Origin: Bacteroidota bacterium | GTDB lineage: Bacteria > Bacteroidota > Ignavibacteria > UBA10030 | NCBI GenBank assembly: GCA_025455125.1 | Contig: JALONE010000069.1 | Span: forward strand, 1-9,335 | DNA length: 9,335 nt | Direction of reading: 5' to 3' | Shown: in pieces, positions 1 through 5,137 of the stretch | Layout of the letters: the number at the start of each line of letters is the position of its first letter | Numbering within the stretch: position 1 is the stretch's first letter | Position numbers and translations under genes: made by a program | The notes under the pieces: generated by a model | The model's input: the letters and a program-made list of their open reading frames with translations, nothing else | Told to the model about the DNA's origin: nothing | Database searches by the model: none

Positions 1-850
1 GGACTTTGAGCAGCTGCTGCGCGATCTTCCCAAGCCGCTCGGCGTGGAAGCGAACTTCGGCGTCATCGATGCGCAAGGAGGAGCGGCGTTCTACGAGGTG
101 GACAACTTCACATTTCGCAAACTCGATGTCAACGATCCCACGATCGCCCCGCTCGGTTATCTGGTGCATACGAATTACTCGTTCACCGGCGATCCAGAGC
201 GAGGGGCGGGACACATTCGGTTCGCCACGGCGCAGGATCTCTTCTTCGCCGCGGAGGAGCAAGGTCGCTTGGACGAGCAGTTCATTCTTCAGGAGGCGAG
301 TCGGTGTCTCGTGCATTCGCTGACAAAGACGAACCTGTGGGAGATGATGCCGCCGGACGGACGCACGCCGCGATACGTGTACTTCGAAGACTACATTCCC
401 CGCAATAGCACGGCCGCATCGGTCGTCGTTCAAGGCGTGAAGAAGGGAGAGCCGGTCGACCTGGTCACCATGTGGACGATCCTCGGTTCGCCGCTCACAT
501 CCATCGCGATGCCGTTGTGGCTTTCCGCCGGATCCGAGTTGCCACGCATCGTGTTGCCGGACAAATCGGGAAATGCGCCGCTCTGCGAAGCTTCATTGCG
601 ACTCAAGGAGCGCCTCTTTCCGCTCAAGCGCAGTTACGGAAGTCGGTACATGAACCTCAGCGCACTCATCAACGAGGAATCGACAGGAATCCTACAGCGC
701 TTGCGTCCGTTGGAAGACCGCATATTCCGGGAAGCGCAGGCAAAGCTGGCGATATGGCGCACGGGGGGGGATGCGCAGAAGGAGATGAAGGAATTCTACC
801 GCTGGATCGACGAGGTGGTGTGGAAGGAATATGGGGAGATGGGGAGGTAG
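1..850 (+). CDS. C45-like Ntn amidohydrolase / acyltransferase (carcinine hydrolase/isopenicillin-N acyltransferase family), 5'-truncated
   Basis: The frame is open from base 2, so the gene starts left of the window; 282 residues are visible before the TAG at 848-850. Near the visible N-terminus lies a motif of the form KPLG-VEANFGVIDAQGG-AAFYE (residues 11-32), followed by YLVHTNYSF (53-61). These resemble the mid-region of acyl-CoA:6-APA acyltransferase/carcinine-hydrolase-like proteins of Bacteroidota, Ntn hydrolases that cleave or transfer amide-linked acyl groups. In that family the nucleophile is a cysteine exposed near the N-terminus by autoprocessing or signal removal. That part, and any export signal, is outside the window, so catalytic competence cannot be judged. 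The internal GTG at 44 is a poor start because clear family-like coding continues upstream of it. The C-terminus is charged and helical-looking. An 8-G run (763-770) lies 26 codons before the stop. The gene is convergent with the minus-strand operon. Family assignment is from remembered motifs, with moderate certainty. Confidence 0.62.
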   Translation, partial: DFEQLLRDLPKPLGVEANFGVIDAQGGAAFYEVDNFTFRKLDVNDPTIAPLGYLVHTNYSFTGDPERGAGHIRFATAQDLFFAAEEQGRLDEQFILQEASRCLVHSLTKTNLWEMMPPDGRTPRYVYFEDYIPRNSTAASVVVQGVKKGEPVDLVTMWTILGSPLTSIAMPLWLSAGSELPRIVLPDKSGNAPLCEASLRLKERLFPLKRSYGSRYMNLSALINEESTGILQRLRPLEDRIFREAQAKLAIWRTGGDAQKEMKEFYRWIDEVVWKEYGEMGR

Positions 851-862
851 GGTGGGAAATGA

Positions 863-892
863 GACTCCCGGCAGGTTAAGAAGCTGGGAGTC
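863..892 (+). terminator. hairpin just after the hydrolase gene, possible terminator without a T-tract
   Basis: GACTCCCGGC (863-872) pairs with GCTGGGAGTC (883-892) over ten positions with one G-U wobble and a 10-nt loop. It lies 12 bases after the stop codon of the plus-strand gene, where a terminator is expected. No T-run follows, so it may act as a 3'-end stabiliser or a factor-dependent site, or may belong to the repeat-rich intergenic tract. Confidence 0.4.
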
Positions 893-1006
893 GAGCCAAT
901 ATTGCCATCCAACTACTGAGAATCGAACCGGGTTAATGACCCGATGAGTGACCGAGACATTGTCCCGATGTGGGCCACCAATAGCATTAGATGTGCCCAC
1001 AGCAGT

Positions 1007-1063
1007 GCCCAGAGCAAAGCCCAGAGCCCAGAGAGCCTTAAGCCGTTGAGCCTGGAGCCTGGA
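1007..1063. repeat. degenerate tandem array of 7-12 bp GCC-initial units
   Basis: Successive units begin with GCC at 1007, 1019, 1026, 1035, 1042, 1050 and 1057. Examples are GCCCAGA, GCCCAGAGA, GCCTTAA and a perfect double GCCTGGA (1050-1063). A related GCCC at 995 may be an outlying unit. The units are too short and irregular for a CRISPR array; slippage-generated microsatellite-like expansion is the likeliest origin. Confidence 0.6.
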
Positions 1064-1066
1064 GCG

Positions 1067-1135
1067 GAAGTCAAAACTCAAAAGGCAGAAGGTTTGGCTC
1101 GTGAGGGTAGAGTCTTGGCCAACTCTTTTGACTTC
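1067..1135. repeat. 10-bp perfect inverted repeat, GAAGTCAAAA / TTTTGACTTC
   Basis: GAAGTCAAAA (1067-1076) and TTTTGACTTC (1126-1135) are exact reverse complements separated by 49 bases. The spacer contains a CTCAAAAGG-like partial copy of the left arm (1077-1085). The arms could be repeat units in opposite orientation rather than a functional stem. No associated gene was found. Confidence 0.5.
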
Positions 1136-1158
1136 TACCTTATGACTTGCTGTTGATG

Positions 1159-1178
1159 CGTGTTCCTCCGTGTTCCGC
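1159..1178. repeat. 10-bp tandem duplication CGTGTTCCTC / CGTGTTCCGC
   Basis: Two adjacent 10-bp units (1159-1168 and 1169-1178) differ at one position. They sit inside the same repeat-rich intergenic stretch and carry no recognisable signal of their own. Confidence 0.55.
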
Positions 1179-1224
1179 TTCTAACACCGCCATCAGCGGT
1201 TAGCTTTTGGCGATTGGCTCCTTG

Positions 1225-1278
1225 CCCGCCGGAGCGACCTGCCCGTCAGGACAATACAACGGTGGTCGCGCAGGCGGG
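1225..1278. repeat. long two-segment palindrome, REP-like
   Basis: CCCGCC (1225-1230) pairs with GGCGGG (1273-1278) and, inward, GCGACC (1234-1239) pairs with GGTCGC (1264-1269). The segments are separated by a 3-by-3 internal loop in which one further G-C pair is possible. The 24-nt apical loop spans 1240-1263. The strong GC stem resembles dispersed palindromic intergenic elements in general form. No specific known family is recognised. Confidence 0.5.
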
Positions 1279-1284
1279 TTGGCG

Positions 1285-1328
1285 CTTGGATCTTGGCCTT
1301 GTTTGCTTCTTGTTTCTTGAGATCTTGG
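1285..1328. repeat. degenerate CTTG-cored repeat tract with a 9-bp direct repeat
   Basis: CTTG cores occur at 1285, 1292, 1298, 1309, 1316 and 1324, mostly 6-8 bp apart, giving a T/G-rich strand. GATCTTGGC is repeated exactly at 1289-1297 and 1321-1329. It looks like an expanded and decayed short tandem repeat. It encodes no plausible protein on either strand. Confidence 0.5.
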
Positions 1329-1350
1329 CACTTCACAAGTTTCTGCCACA

Positions 1351-1375
1351 CTCCGGGAGTGTTAGACCCCCGGAG
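1351..1375 (-). terminator. strong hairpin 18 nt beyond the last gene of the minus-strand operon
   Basis: On the minus strand CTCCGGGGG (1375-1367) pairs with CTCCCGGAG (1359-1351): nine pairs including one G-U, with a 7-nt loop. It lies 18 bases past the TGA of the PorV/PorQ-like gene. Position and stability fit an operon-end transcript structure. The bases after the stem are not T-rich, so an intrinsic terminator of the classical kind is not proven. Confidence 0.5.
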
Positions 1376-1393
1376 CATGGTCATTGCTTCATC

Positions 1394-2383
1394 TCAGAAA
1401 TCCAATCCCACCGAGAAACGGTGAATGCTCGGCAAGAGGTCATACCGGCAATACGCGTAGTCCACCATGATCCGGCTAAGGCCTAAGGGCACCGCAACGC
1501 CTGCACCAAATGTGATGTCTTCTTTGTCGTAATTGTACCGATATCCGCCGCGGACGAACACGCGGTCGAAGAATCCCACCTCCGTCCCTACGTTGACCCG
1601 CTCGCTGTTGTCGTTCGGATGCGTCACATCTCCCGCGACGAACCAGGTGATCATGTCGTCCCGATACGGCACCGCGGATACGCCTACCTGGAAATGCAGC
1701 GGCAACGGATATTCCTCGGTCTCGTACATCGCCGGTGTCAACCGGTCCGTCGAGCGCGTTCCGTCGCGGTCGTACTTGAATCCGAGATCGCGACCCGTCA
1801 TCTGCAAGTCTCCGCCGAAGTTGGAGAGACTCATGCCGATCGTGAACTTGTTGAACCACAGCTCATACTGCGTGCCGAGGTCGAACGCAACGCCTCCCGC
1901 GCTTTCATTCCAAATGCTCTGACGGATGTACTTCACCGTGATCCCCGCGTTGAACTTGTCCGTCAGGAATCGCGCATACGTCAGCCCGATCATTAGATCG
2001 CTGGCGGTGAAGGTCTCGCCGGTTCCGTTCTGCGCGGTCTCCGTTGTAACATCCATTGGGTCCATCGTGAGGCTCGTCACCGACAATCCCAGCGATCCCT
2101 CGCCTCCAAGATTGAGCGCGTAGCCGGCGGAAACAAGATTCATCGTCGCCCACCAATTGATGTGGGAGAAGTGAATGGATTGCCCCTCCACGCGCGCAAT
2201 GCCTGCCGGATTCCAGAACAAGGCCGATGCGTCGCCGATCGAAGCGGCCGTTGCGCCTCCCATCGACATCGGTTTCGCCCCGACGCCGATCTGGAGGAAC
2301 TGCGCCCCCGCGGTCCCGAGATTTGGATTCTGCGCCTGAGCCGCGACCGCGATCATCACCAGAAGAAGAATGATTCGTTTCAT
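1394..2383 (-). CDS. PorV/PorQ-like outer-membrane beta-barrel protein
   Basis: A 329-residue protein with a signal peptide (MKRIILLLVMIAVAAQAQ, about 1-18). The PorV/PorQ-type N-terminal block follows (residues 24-62): GAQFLQIGVGAKPMSMGG, then ATAASIGDASALFWNPAG. The rest alternates like amphipathic beta strands, and the protein ends RFSVGLDF with a terminal Phe typical of barrel assembly signals. The family is FadL-like; PorV itself is an outer-membrane component of type IX secretion that handles cargo carrying sorting domains. The gene follows the T9SS-type secreted protein by 11 bases, so a role in its export or anchoring, or as a dedicated barrel partner, is plausible but inferred. FCB genomes carry many paralogs of this family, so it need not be the core PorV. 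The ATG start is supported by AAGGAG, which overlaps the preceding stop codon, and by the signal peptide. No truncation is seen. Confidence 0.87.
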   Translation of the reverse strand: MKRIILLLVMIAVAAQAQNPNLGTAGAQFLQIGVGAKPMSMGGATAASIGDASALFWNPAGIARVEGQSIHFSHINWWATMNLVSAGYALNLGGEGSLGLSVTSLTMDPMDVTTETAQNGTGETFTASDLMIGLTYARFLTDKFNAGITVKYIRQSIWNESAGGVAFDLGTQYELWFNKFTIGMSLSNFGGDLQMTGRDLGFKYDRDGTRSTDRLTPAMYETEEYPLPLHFQVGVSAVPYRDDMITWFVAGDVTHPNDNSERVNVGTEVGFFDRVFVRGGYRYNYDKEDITFGAGVAVPLGLSRIMVDYAYCRYDLLPSIHRFSVGLDF

Positions 2384-2389
2384 GGCCGT

Positions 2390-2398
2390 TCTCCTTAC
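2390..2398 (-). promoter_or_regulatory. ribosome-binding site of the PorV/PorQ-like gene
   Basis: On the minus strand AAGGAGAA stands about 6 nt before the ATG at 2383 and overlaps the TAA (2397-2395) of the upstream gene. This arrangement fixes the start and suggests coupled translation with the frameshifted upstream gene. Coupling would depend on ribosomes reaching 2395 rather than the premature stop at 2976. Confidence 0.6.
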
Positions 2399-3129
2399 TT
2401 GATCACCGCGAAGCGGTCCAGCCGCTCAGCCGTTTCAGTTTTCACGTGATACAGATAGACGCCCGTCGTGATCTCCCGTCCCCCCGCGGTCCGCAAGTCC
2501 CACGTATACACGCCGGTGCCGCTTGTGTGATAGAGCGTTTGGACGAGGTCGCCGTCGAGCGTGAAGATCGAGATCGAGCAGCTCGGCGGCAGATTGACAA
2601 AGCGCATTTGCCGGATGGGCTCCCGCCGCAGTTCGCCGAACTCCTCTTCGAACAGCGAAGAAACGATATACGGATTCGGAACGACACGGATGCCGCTCAA
2701 TTCCGACGCGACCGCGTTGTTGTCAATCGTCGCTCCCGTGGTGGCAAACGCGTAGGCATCCACGTACGAGAGCGGGATGGGAATGCCGGTCGTGATCTCG
2801 TAGCGCGTTCCAACGGAAGGCATCTTCGTCGCCGTGAACGTGAGCACCGCACGGATGCCCTTGAAGGTGAGCGCATCTCCCGACGCGAGCGTATCGTTTT
2901 GTGCGACAACGGCGTTCATCTGGTTCGTCACACGCACGGCGACCCGGCTCGCTCCCTGATCGACCGCCGTCACCGTCACCTGGAACACGTCGTTGACCAC
3001 GCTGTCCGATGTGACAACGGTGGTCGCAACCGAGAGATTATTCCCTTCCACAAGCCGTCCGCCGCGAAGGTAGGTCGTGGGCGTGATCTGCAGTGTGACG
3101 CCATCACTCGTCGCGTAGGGCGTGCTCGT
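2395..3129 (-). CDS. C-terminal fragment of the T9SS-type secreted protein, with sorting domain
   Basis: This frame, from 3129 to the TAA at 2397-2395, gives 244 residues that continue the protein body after the frameshift. The first part is beta-rich and hydrophilic (YATSDGVTLQITPTTYLRGG). The last ~99 residues form a type A C-terminal sorting domain: IRVVPNPYIV, then FVNLPP and SISIFTLDGDLVQTL, then TWDLRTAGGREITTGVYLYH and the end RFAVIK. Such domains direct proteins through the type IX system to the cell surface or medium. The fragment has no signal peptide and no well-placed start; the GTG at 3051 has only weak upstream purines. It is unlikely to be made and exported alone. It is best read as the 3' part of a single 2395-5114 gene broken near 3129. 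Confidence 0.8.
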   Translation of the reverse strand, partial: TSTPYATSDGVTLQITPTTYLRGGRLVEGNNLSVATTVVTSDSVVNDVFQVTVTAVDQGASRVAVRVTNQMNAVVAQNDTLASGDALTFKGIRAVLTFTATKMPSVGTRYEITTGIPIPLSYVDAYAFATTGATIDNNAVASELSGIRVVPNPYIVSSLFEEEFGELRREPIRQMRFVNLPPSCSISIFTLDGDLVQTLYHTSGTGVYTWDLRTAGGREITTGVYLYHVKTETAERLDRFAVIK

Positions 3130-5114
3130 TGACCGATCACGATCGAATCCCCTTCCTCAGGATAGAACGTCGCCAGCATTGTGCTGTTCGTATCTGTGAT
3201 CGTGACGCTCAATCCACCGAAGGTGATCGCCGCACCCGACGTGTAGGGCTGATCGCTCAGGACCGCCGCTCCGGTGATGCCATTCAATACATTGAACGTC
3301 GTTGCATCGTTGAACCGAATCGCCCACGGCTGAAATGGTGCGGTGCCCGCAATGGATGCCGTGATGACTGACAGCAGATTACCGATTGCCACACGCGCGA
3401 CCGGTTCGAATGTGACCGAATACGAGCCCGGGGCGAATCCTTCGTTGTCTCCGACCATCACCGTCAATGGATAGTCCGAAGTCCCCGTCCCGGTGTGTGC
3501 CACGTCGACGGCTCTCGGAGCCGTGCGTCCGGCCGCATCCTGCCGCGGAACCACCGAGACAACATTGGACAGTTCGAGATTGTTGCCGATCGAGGACTCC
3601 AGGCTTGGAACCAGCGCATCTCCTTCATCATATGCCGTGAGTGAATACCAGTACTCGAACCCGTTCACGACGGTCGTGTCTTCATACCGGTATTTCAATC
3701 CTGCATCTGCGCCAACGCCGTTCACCTTGTCGAAGGACACAACGGGAACGGGGTCTGGCCCGGCTAATCGGTTCGCGTTTCGGTCGATCTGGTCCCACGT
3801 CGCTCCCTTGTCAATGCTGCGGTAGAGCCGGTATCCCTCGAAATCAAAACGCTTCGAATACTTGTCCCGCGTGACTTCGGAGACATTGTCCCACGTGAGA
3901 ATGACCCGACCGTCGGCAGATTCCGCGCGCAAGTTTGGCGGCGGTGGAGCCTCAGCGCCAATGTCGAAGTCTTTGTCTGCGATCAACTGAGCGGTGGCGG
4001 TATTCAAGAACAGGTCGTCCTGCGTTTGACCCGCGACGAATGCGACTACAAAGGTCAGTCTTCCTCCCGGAGGGAGCGAGTACGGTCCGGAACTCGCCAT
4101 GCCAAGGATATCCAGGCCTTCGGCAGGGATCGTTGCCGGATCATCGTAGTGGAGATCCGGCGCATTCGCGCCGAGATGGAAGAACTTCGGTCCCTGCACG
4201 CTATTGTAGAGATCAGGCGTGCTTGCCATGTAGCCGTATTGGGTCGCGTCAACATCCACATCATCATCGTACAGCATATAGTGGAAGTCGGTGATCCCCT
4301 TCTGCTTCGGCGTCGCAAGGAATGCGAACCCGAAATATCCTGGGGGCGCTCCGGGCCATTCGGTCGTCTTGCCATCACCATCGTAGAAGTACATAAGACG
4401 ACGGTCCTTATCAAAGCCGGCCTTGTCGTCGCCCCACTCGGGATCGCCCCCGGAGATATTACCGACGTCCACGTCCGCATACAAACCAAAGTAAAGACTG
4501 TCACGCTGTACGGGACCGACGTTGACGATCTCGAATTTGAAGAACAACATGTCGCGCGCAATTTTCATTCCGTATGCGTATCCCGTCTGGTACACGACAA
4601 TGCCGAGGCGGCCTTTTGTGTTGTTGCTGTCGCTGTATGCGCAATAGCTGTCCTGGTCCGACTTGATGACCGGATTCCCCTGTTCATCCTTTACCGGCCA
4701 TCCGCTTGCCGGCCAGGTCGACGGCCGATCGGAGAATGCGGGAGACAACTTGCCCGTCTGCGTTGGATTGTGGAACCCCCCCATCGCTTCCCACTCTTCG
4801 TTCGTGGTGAAACGTCCCTGAATGACGTTCCCCGGAATACCGACGTACGGCGCGGCACGATAGATGTACTCCCGCTTGCTGTTCGCCGGCCATTCGCCGT
4901 CGGGTCCGTCAGAGACGCGGCGCGGGTACAGCTTCCCGCGGTTTTCGAAGAAGTGCCGAATGTTGCTCTTGTCATGCGTTCCGCCGGTGCGGTCCACGAT
5001 CCCCGCAGTCTTTTCCAATCCCGGCCCCTGCCGCTGCAGCTCTTCGAGCGCTTTGCGCTGCGCAACGAGGGACAACGGCAGAACGAGAATGAGGATGTAG
5101 ATGAATTGTTTCAT
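2976..5114 (-). CDS. large secreted FnIII-containing protein, N-terminal part (frameshifted; T9SS cargo)
   Basis: The start at 5114 is chosen for its signal peptide (MKQFIYILILVLPLSLVAQ, 1-19) and AGGA 10 nt upstream. The frame runs on upstream to 5375, but there it overlaps the receptor gene and has no coding character. As read the product is 712 aa: 662 genuine residues plus a 50-residue Arg-rich out-of-frame tail ending at the TGA at 2976. Residues ~45-390 form a region seen in large secreted proteins of Ignavibacteria-like bacteria, with Asp-rich patches (DVDVGNISGGDPEWGDDKAG, 214-233; DGDGK, 245-249; YDDDVDVDA, 282-290) that could bind Ca2+. A fibronectin type III-like domain follows (~393-525), with VILTWDNV and FEGYRLYRS. 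A second beta-rich segment spans ~545-660. The likely role is a surface or secreted binding protein working with the adjacent TonB receptor. No catalytic motif was recognised. The sorting domain is cut off by the frameshift. Confidence 0.82.
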   Translation of the reverse strand: MKQFIYILILVLPLSLVAQRKALEELQRQGPGLEKTAGIVDRTGGTHDKSNIRHFFENRGKLYPRRVSDGPDGEWPANSKREYIYRAAPYVGIPGNVIQGRFTTNEEWEAMGGFHNPTQTGKLSPAFSDRPSTWPASGWPVKDEQGNPVIKSDQDSYCAYSDSNNTKGRLGIVVYQTGYAYGMKIARDMLFFKFEIVNVGPVQRDSLYFGLYADVDVGNISGGDPEWGDDKAGFDKDRRLMYFYDGDGKTTEWPGAPPGYFGFAFLATPKQKGITDFHYMLYDDDVDVDATQYGYMASTPDLYNSVQGPKFFHLGANAPDLHYDDPATIPAEGLDILGMASSGPYSLPPGGRLTFVVAFVAGQTQDDLFLNTATAQLIADKDFDIGAEAPPPPNLRAESADGRVILTWDNVSEVTRDKYSKRFDFEGYRLYRSIDKGATWDQIDRNANRLAGPDPVPVVSFDKVNGVGADAGLKYRYEDTTVVNGFEYWYSLTAYDEGDALVPSLESSIGNNLELSNVVSVVPRQDAAGRTAPRAVDVAHTGTGTSDYPLTVMVGDNEGFAPGSYSVTFEPVARVAIGNLLSVITASIAGTAPFQPWAIRFNDATTFNVLNGITGAAVLSDQPYTSGAAITFGGLSVTITDTNSTMLATFYPEEGDSIVIGQRARPTRRVMASHCRSRPRPTFAADGLWKGIISRLRPPLSHRTAWSTTCSR
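3126..3132 (-). other. frameshift joint in the secreted-protein gene (apparent 1-base deletion)
   Basis: Coding sense continues in one frame down to the codons for residues ...DSIVIGQ (662) and resumes in another frame as TSTPYATSDG. Restoring one base at the AA of CAACG on the coding strand (TT at 3129-3130 on the plus strand) gives GQTSTPYATSDG and a continuous 906-aa protein from 5114 to 2395. No slippery heptamer or long homopolymer is present, so a mutation or a sequencing/assembly indel is likelier than programmed frameshifting. Confidence 0.8.
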
Positions 5115-5137
5115 GGTCGTTCGATCCTGTCTGAGGG

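Larger units (their letters stand above)
851..1393. other. 543-bp intergenic region between convergent genes, made of degenerate short repeats and hairpins
   Basis: No credible gene is present: the open frames here lack family resemblance, have no convincing ribosome-binding sites, and consist of translated repeats. The sequence is a mosaic of short degenerate units (GCC-initial units at 1007-1063, CTTG-cored units at 1285-1328, a 10-bp tandem at 1159-1178), inverted repeats (863-892, 929-943, 1067-1135, 1186-1200, 1225-1278, 1351-1375) and an imperfect direct repeat ending in CCCGATG (935-946 and 958-970). As the meeting point of two convergent genes it needs terminators but no promoter, so it could accumulate repeat material freely. 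Confidence 0.7.

Noticed and set aside
905..960. tRNA-like stretch on the minus strand: GGGTCATTAACCC followed by GGTTCGATTC, resembling an anticodon arm and T-loop.
   Set aside because: The T-stem does not pair, there is no variable loop spacing, and no D-arm or acceptor stem can be found; at most a chance likeness.
995..1329. CRISPR array.
   Set aside because: Units are 6-12 bp, degenerate and without spacers; no cas genes are present.
944..1486. Short plus-strand open frames in the intergenic region and the end of the PorV/PorQ-like gene.
   Set aside because: They translate repeat units or the antisense of a real gene, lack convincing ribosome-binding sites and show no family resemblance.
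3120..3135. Programmed ribosomal frameshift in the secreted-protein gene.
   Set aside because: No slippery heptamer, no long homopolymer and no obvious stimulatory structure at the joint.
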